Positions 17,680 through 28,237 of a stretch of 46,102 nt of DNA are shown here, one piece after another. This DNA comes from Apostichopus parvimensis (Eukaryota > Echinodermata > Holothuroidea > Aspidochirotida > Stichopodidae): positions 5,932-52,033 of the forward strand of contig KN889807.1 of the NCBI GenBank assembly GCA_000934455.1, in the 5' to 3' direction. The stretch's first letter is position 1; the number at the start of each line of letters is the position of its first letter. Position numbers and translations under genes: made by a program. Below the pieces are notes generated by a model that did not search any database, was not told where the DNA came from, and saw nothing but the letters and a program-made list of their open reading frames with translations.

Positions 17680-20600
17680 CTGTGACAGGGAAATTAGATA
17701 TGGGAATGCAGTTAGGGTTTTGTTCTGGTGATTGGGACATGTCCACTCTACATTTATGAGTTGGGGAGGGGTGGGGAAGGGGTTGAGGGGGTTGGCATGC
17801 CACTAAACATCAATCAGGTTTACTAAATAAGTAGATGGTAGGAAATCTCTTTGTTTAGTGCCCAGCTAAAATTCTGTGCACCATAATATACAACAGTAAC
17901 CTACCAAGACACGTTCAACTGAAAACAAACACAAACTTGTAGTTAGTAAGTCACGATAAAGATCTGTGCAATTCTCTAATGATGATCGTAAAACTGTTTA
18001 GGAAATTATGAACAACTTTGTAAAGAATAAAGAAATTAATGGCAAGCAATATCCTAAGCTGGTTTGGAACACACAATGTGGAAGCTTTTGGCGGCAGACT
18101 CAAATAGATAAGAGGTTGACAGAGATTGGGTTAAACGTATGGCCATCTAGCTGAAGTTTGCAGAAATCACCAAATTTCCAATAACCACCATGGTGGACCC
18201 ACATACCAAGTTTTGAGTTCAGCCATCATGTATAATTGGAGAATATCGTGCTTGCAACCAAAGGTGTCACACATACACGTACATACACACTCTTACCTAC
18301 ACACCTCCACAATAACAGAGATTTCTTTTGTTATGGTCAAGGAATCAAGAAGGCGTTTTTACTTACCCAGATCTTCCACAATAATTTTCACACAAGTCCA
18401 TGACAAGGACTAGTATTGTCACAATGACCGCGGCAAGAGCAAACACAGTAACAGACCATTCAAAGCCAATCTGCTGGACCATTAAGCTCCCAAAAGTTGG
18501 ACCGATGAAACTCCTGTATGAGTTTAAATGAATTAAAAAGATCTATAGAACAAAGCAGTTAGCCTGGTAGTTTGCCAATGTTTACATACAACATCAAAGG
18601 TTTAATATTCACAAGTATTAACAATACAGAACCCATCATAGTATGCCTCCCACCTATATATCCATAAAATTATGTCAATTTTTATGAATAGGTTAATTAC
18701 TAGTTGATTAGGGTTCGCCAGGTAATAAATCTATCACAGTAATCTTTTTTTTATCAATCGCTAGTAGCTGATATGTACATGAATGTAAGTGACAATGGAA
18801 TGCTAAAAATTCCATATGGACCTCTAAAAATTATAATCTAAATGTGTGTGACAAGACCTCACCCAGGCTACTGAACCATTTGTCATTTGAAATGTGTAAG
18901 AATTTGTTAAACTTTTCTTTGGATGGTCTCATTATTTCCTAAAGAATACCGAAGTGTGTTTAAAACTGGGACTTAATGTGGACTGTTTTCGGAGGGCAAC
19001 TGTGCGACTGTATATCAAACTAACTGTATAAAAGTGAAAACAACTGGACATCGGTATTTCTGTGACTTACCCGAGGGAAAACATACTGTTGAACAAGCCT
19101 GATGTTACACTATGTGTGGCCATCGTGTCTGGCATTCCGTATTTTCTGGAACACAAAATGTGAACGAAAAGAGCATTTTGAGATATTGGATTGTGAAAAG
19201 TTTTGAAAGTGAGTAATCACATATATAGCTATCAGCGGCAAACACAAGCATCACTTTAACGGGCACAGGCAACTTGGGTTTTACTTGTTGGTTATTTTCT
19301 TGTGGAAAATGAACTTTCAAAACCTTCCACTACACTCTCCATTGCAACAATATTTTCAATAGAAGAAGGGGTATGACAAGGGGAAGTGGAAGTGGGGGAG
19401 GGGGAGAGAGTTATAATCCTGGTCCAGTACTCCAGACAGAGAATAACCAAATTCTTTACCCTGATTGGCTGTTAACGATAACACACACATTTTGACAGCC
19501 TCCTGGTACAATCAAGCCTGGCAGAAATACATAAATACTTGACCCTGATTGACTGTTAACCATATCCCATGCATTGTTACAGTCTCCAGGTAGAGTCTAA
19601 CATAATACTCAAATACTTGTCCCTGATTGGCTGTTAACCCTAACACATGCATTGTTACAGTCTCCAGATAGAGTCTAACATAATACTCAAATACTTGTCC
19701 CTGATGGGCTGTTCACCCTAACACATACATTGTTATAGAGTCTAACATAATACTCAAATACTTGTCCCTGATTGGCTGTTAACCCTAACACATGCATTGT
19801 TACAGTCTCCAGATAGAGTCTAACATAATACTCAAATACTTGTCCCTGATGGGCTGTTCACCCTAACACATACATTGTTACAGTCTCCTGGTACAATTAA
19901 CGTTAGCAGAAAATACCCTAACACTTCACGCTGATTGACTGTTAACCATATCCCATGCATTGTTAGTCTCCTGGTAGTCTAATATAATACTCAAATACTT
20001 GTCCCTGATTGGCTGTTAACCTTAACACATACATTTTTACAGTCTAACAAAAAACCCAATAGTTGACCCTGATTGCCTGTTAACCCTAACATACATTGTT
20101 ACAGTCTCCTGGTAGAGTCTAACATACTACCCAAATACTTGTCCCTGATTGGCTGTTAACCATACAGATACATTGTGACAGTGTCTGAGTAACTTACCGT
20201 GCAGACATCATGACATCTTGAAATGTAGGGACCAGACCGCTACCGAGTCCAACTCCCAGTATGACCAGTCCAATCCAAATGTTTGTTAGTGAGCTGTAAA
20301 ACAGAAAGAGGCAAAATGAGAGTGGAGCTACGTCCACAAAGAGGAAATTATCAGATTACTAGAACTGTTTACCCCTGGAGCAGAAGGCTGTTGTTGCCAG
20401 GCACTGTCTCTGCTTACAAAACTACGTGAAGACATGGTGAAGCGGTTAGAGTGAATACAACCATTAGGCTCTCAGTTCAAAATTCCACCATGAACCAAAT
20501 TCTTCTTGACTTATCCTAAAAAAATTTACTTCTGTGCAGTTCTGTTGAGAAGTCTCTTGTTGATTTGGTAATTCTGGTTTGCAAATTGAGGGAAAATGGT

Positions 20601-23600
20601 TTGTGGTTATGTTATTGCAATGGTTTCACAACAACTCTGTTACCATGGCTGCACTTCAGTGATGTCATCCTATAGAAATAACCCCCTGGGCAAATAAATT
20701 CAAGGAAAACATACAACAGTAGTTCGAGATTCATAGGCAGAGCAGACAAGGGCCATAAATTGCAACAGGCTCAGTAATTCAATAGGACCAACTAGAAGGA
20801 AAATTGGTGTCTTCAACACCTCTGTCCTGTGTGAACTTTGACCCAGAGTTGTTTCTAAACATCATAGATAACACTCTGCTGTTGCCAGATGCATAATTGA
20901 CAAAATACGATTAAATGTAAGATATTCACGTCTTTGTGATACGAAATGCTGATAGGCATTGACCAATAGATGCAGTTTAGCCTGGACATTGCCAATGTTC
21001 ACATAAACCAACAAAGGTTTAATATTTACAAGCAGGTTTGCTTTAAAGCAATCGTTCGATCAGAAGATTTTTTAACAAAAAACATGTACAATCAACCAAA
21101 AAATAATCGACCTTATACTTACGATTTCATTTTTAACAAAGGCGAAGGGCCAATAAATAAATATGAAGTTGCGATGAATATGAAACCAATCTCTATCATA
21201 AGTCTGGTGTATTTCTGAAAGATCAAATTAAGAACAGATATTGAAGGATATGCGTTACTCTCTCATGTAAAGTGACATTTATGAACGAGAGTGGGGGATG
21301 AAGTTCATTGTGCGTTTCCAATGTCGAACTTACTTTTCTATAGATATTTACGTAACCAATTACTGTAGAATAAGACCAAGCTCTTTTAAAATTGAACTAT
21401 TTTTTCTAAAAGTAAATTAACTACATTCTGCAATCAATTCAAGAAAACTATACATACATTGTTTGTGCTGGAACTAGTCCATGCTAACATTTACTTTATG
21501 ACTTGTGTTTTATCACGATACGGCTTTGTAAAGTTGATGTCAATTTTGTTAATACTTATAATATGTCTTTGATACCCATCAGTTGAGAATAAACCGAAAC
21601 TGAAATTAGAGTACAACATTTTAACTTTATTCTATTCAGTGTCAACAAAGACATACCAATATAAACTATTCTATGATACAAAATCCATCATTTTTATACC
21701 AGTTGCTAAGTTTATTTTCAGGTTTGTTTTGTCTCAGCAACTAAATCTAACTGAAAACAGTTTCAACCTGGTTTGAACAGATACTTCTATATCGGCAAGA
21801 TACCCCCCATATGGGGATAAGCATGCATAGATACAGCCTGTCAACAAGAACATACTGATTGAAACATTACCTTTTTATCGGCAAGATACCCCCAGAGTGG
21901 GGATAAGCATGCATAGATACCCCCTGTCAACAAGAACATCATGCCGATAGTCACAGGGGTAACATCAAACTGTTGGGCATGTAGAGCGATGGTGGCGTCG
22001 AAGAAACCGAGGCCCGCAGGTACCATCATGATGGCCACACAGATGGGCCAAACTGTCGGGATTGTAAAGAGCTGCCTCATAGATCCCATCTCACTGCTTA
22101 CATCACCTGGAGAAACGAAAAAGAAGAACAATCTGTCAGATTTCTCTCAGAGTATTTCACTCGGTTAAGAAACTTTGCTGTTCCCTAATGGTAGACTTTT
22201 GCTGNNNNNNNNNNNNNNNNNNNNNNNNNNNNNNNNNNNNNNNNNNNNNNNNNNGAGAAACGAAAAAGAAGAACAATCTGTCAGATTTCTCTCAGAGTAT
22301 TTCACTCGGTTAAGAAACTTTGCTGTTCCCTAATGGTAGACTTTTGCTGAGAAATGTTCAACTGTTGCATTCAATATCCCAGTGGTTATCTAATATCGCT
22401 AGAATTTTGATGATATTCATTTCAAACATCAGCCAATTAACCTTGACAAACCACACCTTCATAGCAAAGATACCCAGGCATAGATAACTCTTTTTCATAG
22501 TCTAAATATGCCTGAGCATGCATCTTTTTGTTTCTAAATTTATATCTAAATTTGGGGTGAGGACTGAAACCCCCCCCCTGCATGGGAGTTGGCATCAATG
22601 ACTCCCCCCCCCTGATTAGTGATGAAGTTGCAGGTAAGTGAGCACGTAAAGGAAATATTTGTTATATCCTCCTCTTCAATTTGATTCCCACCCCCTTCCC
22701 CCCCTCACTCTTACAAATTACAAAGCCAATATCATAAAGTGTGTTCACTTACGTTGTGAGGGGAGTAGAAAGATATTGATGGGTACACAAACCATGCAAG
22801 CACCACCAAGGACAAGGAAAGGAAGCTGGTACCCTCCAATCTGCCAAAAAAAAACAAAAAACAATATGAAATGGTTTTTAAAATTCACATTTGGATTGCT
22901 GATTACCACTTTATCACATCATCAACATTTGCAAAAAAATGATTTTTGAAATTTTAGAAACTTTATTGCATTTCACAGTAAAGGTCTTAGCCAATTTGTC
23001 TAAACTTACCATGCTTTGGTACCATCAGAGCTACAGCTCAAACTATGTGCTATGTGGTTATTATTGCTACTTTGCTAAGACTACCTTCCATCTTACTGTA
23101 ACTTTTTTATTTTTGGGGGGTAAATAAAAGTGGCGTTCTGTAGATACATGCATCCAAAACCATCGCTTGAGACCTCAAAATGGTCCGCCAAGTTCTTATT
23201 GTGTGTAACGAGTCAGGTAGCAGGGGGGGGGGGGGAGGAATGATTGGCAACCAATATCCTCGATGGAATTTGTCAGTGTACTTCCTCCATGTCATGTCAT
23301 ACAGCGATTTGTATTTTGACAGTTTAGATAAAACTTTCAGTCGATTTGTGCAATCAATTTGCAATCAAATCAGTCAATATGTGCTTGAATCATCAATCAC
23401 CCAGGGAGTATATATAGGTTGATTTTAGGCCTTTATAGCCTAAGCTACATAGCCTAGAGAAATCACAACATGGAACTAAGAAATTAATATTAAGTAAAAA
23501 TAAGGTAAAAAGCATTAATAAAATTGAAAGACAATACCTGATAAAAGACACCACCAATGAAAGGTCCAATCATGACCCCTAAACCACTAAATGTCTCCAT

Positions 23601-26600
23601 CCACGCCTGTAAGAAAGACAATATTTCATATATTATCTGACTCTTTCGTGACTCGAGGGCGGTAAGAACGGTTTACCAAAGGGTAAGCCTACTAGCGAAA
23701 CTTTATATAAGTAACAGGTACCTCCATTTATTTATTTCAGCGGGAAATAGTAATTTTTTGTGCATGAAGTGATGAATAGCAACTGACTTAATATTTACAA
23801 AATGCAGAAGTAAATGTATTCTCAGCAATAGGTTTTAAATTCTTGGTCCCATCAAATGACCCCTATGGGCAAAGCAGAAATGTTCACTGACTCCCACCCC
23901 CCCCCCACTCATCCAGATATAGGGAGTGACACGTTTGACTTCAGCCCCACCATGGTTGGGGAATTGGTCAAGAAAATGTGGGCTTCCTTTGGCTTAGACG
24001 GAACTTTTCAGACAGTGTTGATAACGTTTATCAACAAAAGTTTGCACTTCTTTTGCCCTGACAGACCCCCTTCCCCCCCCACCCCAAAAAGCAAACATTT
24101 TCATGGGGCTCTTATGGGTCACAGATCCAAGGTTGAGAATAGATGGTTCTCATCTCTTGTAGATGAATACATTACTTAAAGTTCCAGTCTGGATCATCGG
24201 TAAATGATGTCACATCGTTCCTTTCCAATGATTCTGATAACATTTAATAAATGAATTTACTTTCCTGCGTTAGCAGACACTTTAACCTGCCGACACTTAC
24301 AAGCATTTGTGCGATATTGTTTGGAAAACAATTTGTGATGAGTGCAAAACTAGCCGTTCCACAAGCGGCACTACCAACGGCTCCAACACAACGAAGTAAA
24401 AAACAGAAGTAGATGAACTGAGGGCCCGACTGCATACGGTCCAATGCTCTGAAAGAGAACCGATGCCACAGGTTAGTTTGAATATCTCAGTAGGGAGGGG
24501 GGTGGTAGGGGGGGGGAGGAGAGATAGGAGGTGGGAATGCCATAAGATTATTCATGAACTTTCACTGTGCAATTACATCATGTGTAGGTTATGATACAGG
24601 TACATCATGATAGGTGAAGAATGGACATAAGATACTAACTTAATGTTTTCGAGACTGTTGTGGGGATGTTTTGGGTTGGTGTGGGGATGTTTGGGGTTGT
24701 TGTGTGGGAGGGTTTAATAGGGGAACCAGATTTAACATAGGGTAAGTGTTGCCTGTCCTACCAGGTTCTTTCTTTTGATGTGACATGTTGACGACAGTTC
24801 CCTCACTAATCAAGCATCAGAAGAGGCAAATGAAAGAGAAGAAAAATATGACAATACTAACCCAAAGAGCATGTTGCACCCAGCAGATATCCATAACCCT
24901 GATAAAAACATAAATTTACCCCCTACTCTCGGTAGCTGAAGGTAAAGAGAAAAGAAATGAACAAAAAATTAAGCTAAAATCAATAGTTTTTTTGTGTGAA
25001 GAAGGTACTCCAAACTCCCTCCGTTTATTTCCTTATCATGTGGGGGGGAGGGGGGCTTCTGTTGGGGGGATGTACTAGATGAAGAAAAAGCCACAATTTC
25101 TAAGGGGCTTTCAAAAAAAGGTTTTGTCAATAGGCTACATGATAAATAGAAAATATTGTGTTTGTAGGGAATAGTTAAGTGTTCAAATTTTGTGCAGAAG
25201 TTTTGAAGTTTGCCTATTAAAATACTACGACTCCCTTGTACAGAGACTGCTAAACATCTTTGTGCCTGTATATTACTCTGACCATTTTGCATTTGTGTTA
25301 ATGGCTAACTTATTCCCTGCTTTGAGGGCTTAAGTTCTATTGACACTTTACTTTTAAACATGAGTGACCATTAATATTTGATTTTCAACCATATATGGAC
25401 AACACATTTGCTACGTAAGCTGCGTTTGATCAAAACGAAACTAAAAGATGCTTGATGTATGTCATTATGAAAGTTAAACACCTTCCTGGGTACTTACTTC
25501 CTTCCAAAAAGTAAACTTGATTTCAAATGTTTAAAGTGATTTATCTTTTTATCTGCAAGATACCCCCCGAGTGGGGATAAGAGGTAAAGAGGTTTGGTGC
25601 AATTACTGTCAAATAAAGTTACAAGTGGTATAAAAAGAATACACCTTCCTGGATTTCATCACCAAATACAGGTTCTTATTAACTAATTAATGACTTTGAT
25701 ACAATATCCTCAACACTATCATATTGGTATTTATTACACACAAAAACTATGATGGAAAAGTTATTAGTCAATCAATTTTGACATTTTCTTTCCTTACTTT
25801 GAGATGAAACTTGACTAATCAAACCAACAGAACCAAATCCAAGTATCAAACAGGGAAAAGAAGAAGAAGAAATACTGACAAAAATCTGCTTTTATCATGA
25901 AGACATCACATTGCAATAAGCCTAGGCTTTATTACCCTCTCTGAAACTGTTAAACCTGTAAATATTTATATTGAGAGGGAAGAAAGTCCTAGAATAGCAT
26001 TGTAGGAAATTTACGTTTCACAAAGAGATATGTCACATTTATTTGTACACATTCACAAGGTGATCTGTACATTAAAGGCATTGAAGACACGCCCAAACTG
26101 TGTGCGGCCATCTGAAAAAGTTAACTTTCTGTTGCTTGCAAGTGACGTTTTGTTCGTGTCGCTTCAAAATGCAGACAGTAATGAAACGTGATACCTTGTT
26201 ATCTTTAGCTGGACCTGAGATGTCCATCGCTGTTTGTTTGTACACTGTGCTGTGGGTATTGACCGCAGCTGTATGTACTGACTGTACACTAGTGTTTAAT
26301 TACCGACGGTAGCAAGCTGTGTGTGTATTTTCTGGGTTCGATGGTGGTGTCTAACACTTCTGTTACACCTCATTCGAAACTAGGTCAGATTACCGGCATT
26401 AGACATTCTTTTTGCACGAGTTTTCACACCCTTTAAGGTAATTACTTACTATTAAAGGATGAATTAGAAAAATAATAACTATGCAAAAAGCAAAAAATCT
26501 TTAAACAGTTTTGTCAATTGCATTTTAAATGTCCAAACTGCACAAGCCATGGCCTTTCTTAAGACAATGCTTTGATAATTCTGTCCCTCCCACTTCCCAG

Positions 26601-28228
26601 AAAGACATTTCCTTTCTTATGACAATGTTTAGCTGATTCTGTGTGAATTCCTGTCATGCTTTAGCAACAAAACTTACAATTTTTCCACATAGCGGTGAGA
26701 TGACAAAACTGATTAATGAATAGATGCCGAATATCAAGCCGATCTGCCACTGTGTGGTACCCTTCTTCGATGCCTGAAATGAGAAATGGTTAAAAGTTTG
26801 TTTATTAACTTATAAAGCGCTTGATATCTACAAAGAAAAAGTGCATTCATCGACCCTGTACTAAAAAAAAATAATATTAAGTTCATACAGTACAAAAAGT
26901 TCATACAGTACATAAAGTTCATACAGTCAAACAATGTCTAAATAAACTGTTTTCTTAAAGAGGTGAGTGTTTAATTCACGCTTGATTCGTTCAAAACTAT
27001 GAATATTTCAAAGAAAATCAAGTAAGCTATTCCAAGTCATGGGGGCTGTGACTGGAAACGATCTGTCTTTAAATGTTATATGTTTAGTGTACTGGAATAT
27101 CAAGGACAATGCCCAAGTCAGTAGATGAAGAACGTAAACCTGGACAACTTTTGCGAAGAATGAGAAGTTCTGTTAAATAAGGAGCCAGATCATGAAGACA
27201 TTTGAAGACGAACGATGCAATTTTATATTGAATTTGAGCCTTGACTGGGAGCCAATATAATGAGTGGAGAGAGTCTGAAGCACTATCGAACAAGCCTTTA
27301 CCCAAAACCAGCTTTGCAGCTTTGGTTATTTGACAATGGATATTTAACCAAAACACACTGGTACTGGCTACAAAGTTAAGACAGCATACAGTGCTAAAAG
27401 GGTAACCAACTCACTCTAAAACGGTAGAGCGAGACTACTAACGTTGTGAGGAGACAGGTAAGTGAGGAAAAAAACTACATTTAGTAATTCTATTCTATTT
27501 GCATTAAGGACTCCGCAACACATTCTGAAAAGTTGCGTAGTACTGTAGATTCAAATACTTTTTTCTCAATATTAGCATTAATTTGTTAATTTTCCATCTA
27601 TTTTTATGGGTTGTTGTTTCATTAGTAATGCTAATGAACCGGACAGCCTAATTTGAGAATTTGAGTATCAACAATTTACCAATGCTAAACATATTAGTCC
27701 ATTTGGTCCACCTTTCTACACATTAACATTTTTCCATAGTTGATATGAATCAAAAACCCCAAATGTTTTAGTTTCAAAAACCCCAAAAGAAAAGTTCCAG
27801 CTCTTTTGAATCGCTCGAAATAACATGTGAATTGTCCAGCTACTACAGGTTTGTAATGAACTGCCCCTGCTGTAGGAATTTGATTGAAAATTCAAAAAGA
27901 TTGTCACAATATCCTGTATATATTAACATTAAAAGCGCCATACTGTAGCGGTACAATACCAATGTTTGTTTGAGGTGTGACTTACCTCTAATGGAAAGAA
28001 TGGGGTGAGAATTGCAAATGAAGCATTTTGAAGGGTAGATGTAATTCCTAAACTCAGCAGTGTCAATAACTGTCGTCTTGTCAAGAAAGGCTTATTATCA
28101 TTCTTTTGCGGTTCGTCTTGATAAGTTTCTGTCTTTATGATGTGACCGTTGGCAAGACCATTCAAGAGTGGCTCCGTCTCATCTTGGAAGTGGATACTGT
28201 TCTCATGGTGGTCATCTGAACCCAACAT
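17580..28228 (-). CDS. SLC18B1: SLC18B1-like major facilitator transporter
   Basis: Exons (5' to 3', minus strand): 28228-27986, 26773-26678, 24935-24862, 24448-24301, 23606-23538, 22840-22753, 22106-21871, 21214-21123, 20293-20198, 19145-19071, 18513-18367, 17679-17580. All introns are GT-AG and in phase; product 487 residues. Twelve TM segments are visible, TM1 at about 52-80 (ITSTLQNASFAILTPFF) and TM12 at about 425-445. SLC18B1 hallmarks are FFP at the end of TM1, TFSGLGVMIGPFIGGVFY in TM5, PLWGYLADKK after TM8, IGPSPLL in TM9 and SGLFNSMFSLGSFIGPTFG in TM11. The human protein is 456 residues and carries polyamines into vesicles; the substrate here is inferred only. The acidic N-terminus has DETEPLLNG, a dileucine-type sorting signal. 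The first exon is uncertain (see findings). Confidence 0.9.
17680..18366. other. Transporter intron, nothing recognisable
   Basis: G-rich patch at about 17761-17795 only. Confidence 0.55.
18367..18513 (-). CDS. SLC18B1: Transporter exon 11: rest of TM11 and TM12
   Basis: Reads SFIGPTFGSLMVQQIGFEWS, then VTVFALAAVIVTILVLVMDL. Confidence 0.9.
18514..19070. other. Transporter intron, nothing recognisable
   Basis: AT-rich; no repeats or frames of note. Confidence 0.55.
19071..19145 (-). CDS. SLC18B1: Transporter exon 10: start of TM11
   Basis: Reads KYGMPDTMATHSVTSGLFNS then MFSLG; SGLFxxMxSxG is conserved in the family. Confidence 0.9.
19435..20180. repeat. About 78-bp irregular minisatellite, about 10 units
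   Basis: Units carry CTTGTCCCTGATTGGCTGTT, AACCCTAACACAT.CATTGTTACAG, and TCTAACATAATACTCAAATA. Unit starts near 19460, 19543, 19621, 19699, 19766, 19844, 19929, 20003, 20067 and 20144, so period varies from about 64 to 85. It fills the intron up to the exon 9 donor. Confidence 0.93.
20198..20293 (-). CDS. SLC18B1: Transporter exon 9: TM10
   Basis: Reads SLTNIWIGLVILGVGLGSGL then VPTFQDVMMSAR. Phase 2 on both sides. Its donor abuts a tandem array. Confidence 0.9.
20294..21122. other. Transporter intron with a tRNA-SINE-like fragment
   Basis: TGGTGAAGCGG at 20435-20445 fits a pol III A box, and GTTCAAAAT at 20475-20483 a B box with one mismatch. The rest is plain. Confidence 0.35.
21123..21214 (-). 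CDS. SLC18B1: Transporter exon 8: TM9
   Basis: Reads KYTRLMIEIGFIFIATSYLF then IGPSPLLKMKS; the GPSPLL string is typical of SLC18B1. Confidence 0.9.
21791..21853 (-). repeat. Partial copy of transporter exon 7 in its own downstream intron
   Basis: About 57 of 63 bases match 21877-21939 (coding TGGIYACLSPLWGYLAD), 86 bp away. The copy lacks the donor GTAATG, so it is unlikely to be used. Confidence 0.88.
21871..22106 (-). CDS. SLC18B1: Transporter exon 7: TM7, TM8 and loop 8-9 motif
   Basis: Reads QLFTIPTVWPICVAIMMVPA, then IALHAQQFDVTPVTIGMMFL and SPLWGYLADKK, the second-half copy of the MFS loop motif. Its 3' part is copied into two introns of this gene. Confidence 0.92.
22110..22349. other. 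Assembly gap (50 N) with identical 95-bp flanks
   Basis: 22110-22204 and 22255-22349 are identical over 95 bp (both start GAGAAACGAAAAAG and end GACTTTTGCTG) with 50 N between. This is the pattern of a contig overlap that the scaffolder did not merge. Confidence 0.95.
22753..22840 (-). CDS. SLC18B1: Transporter exon 6: TM6
   Basis: Reads IGGYQLPFLVLGGACMVCVP then INIFLLPSQ. Confidence 0.88.
22841..23537. other. Transporter intron, poly-G tract only
   Basis: G-run at about 23223-23237; nothing else recognised. Confidence 0.55.
23538..23606 (-). CDS. SLC18B1: Transporter exon 5: TM5 motif C
   Basis: Reads AWMETFSGLGVMIGPFIGGV then FYQ; this is the antiporter signature (GxxxGPxxGG) of TM5. 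23 codons, phase 0. Confidence 0.9.
23607..24300. other. Transporter intron, poly-C tracts only
   Basis: CCCCCCCC runs near 23897 and 24070. The 107-codon + strand frame across them has no splice context. Confidence 0.5.
24301..24448 (-). CDS. SLC18B1: Transporter exon 4: TM4
   Basis: Reads ALDRMQSGPQFIYFCFLLRC, then TASFALITNCFPNNIAQML. FPNN is conserved in SLC18B1. Confidence 0.9.
24479..24722. repeat. G-rich and GT-rich tract
   Basis: GGGAGGGGGGTGG near 24492, then TTGTGGGGATG/TTTGGGTTGG units at about 24656-24712. On the + strand, opposite to the transporter transcript. Confidence 0.6.
24862..24935 (-). CDS. SLC18B1: Transporter exon 3: TM2-3 loop and TM3
   Basis: Reads LPRVGGKFMFLSGLWISAGC; LPRxG is the family form of the MFS loop motif. 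Donor is GTTAGT. Confidence 0.87.
25545..25581 (-). repeat. Second stray copy of transporter exon 7 end
   Basis: About 35 of 37 bases match 21871-21907 (coding SPLWGYLADKK). It sits in the intron between exons 2 and 3, 3.6 kb from the source. The GTAATG donor is not kept. Confidence 0.85.
26072..26436 (-). mobile_element. MITE-like element, copy 3 (inverted)
   Basis: TTAA-bounded, 365 bp, same orientation as the 14060 copy, inside the transporter intron between exons 2 and 3. Confidence 0.8.
26678..26773 (-). CDS. SLC18B1: Transporter exon 2: TM2
   Basis: Reads ASKKGTTQWQIGLIFGIYSL then ISFVISPLCGKI; 32 codons, phase 0 on both sides. Confidence 0.88.
26795..27356 (-). pseudogene. 3' end of a non-LTR retrotransposon (LINE), dead
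   Basis: Reads ITKAAKLVLGKGLFDSASDS, LYWLPVKAQIQYKIASFVF and KCLHDLAPYLTELL, the region after the reverse transcriptase core. A frame change leads to PVTAPMTWNSLLDFL at about 27010-27060 (consensus SVAAPRLWNSLP). The tail has three 18-bp units (AAAGTTCATACAGTAC) at about 26881-26936 and ends AAGCGCTTTATAAGTT. It is 5' truncated. Confidence 0.8.
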
Positions 28229-28237
28229 ATTAAAAAC
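27986..28237 (-). CDS. SLC18B1: Transporter exon 1 (coding from 28228): N-terminus and TM1
   Basis: Reads MLGSDDHHENS, DETEPLLNGLANG, then TRRQLLTLLSLGITSTLQN and ending LTPFFPLE before GTAAGTC. A pyrimidine-rich tract with AACAAG at 28238 makes a good acceptor 9 bp ahead of the ATG, implying an upstream untranslated exon. A second acceptor (TTCAG) at 28216 would skip this ATG. Confidence 0.75.

Noticed and set aside
23856-24179. 107-codon + strand frame in a transporter intron
   Set aside because: Antisense to the gene, crosses poly-C runs and has no splice or family support.
26100-26312. Frames of 60-78 codons shared by 14035, 26100 and 36648
   Set aside because: They recur only because the MITE copies are similar; the frames differ in length and have no known domain.
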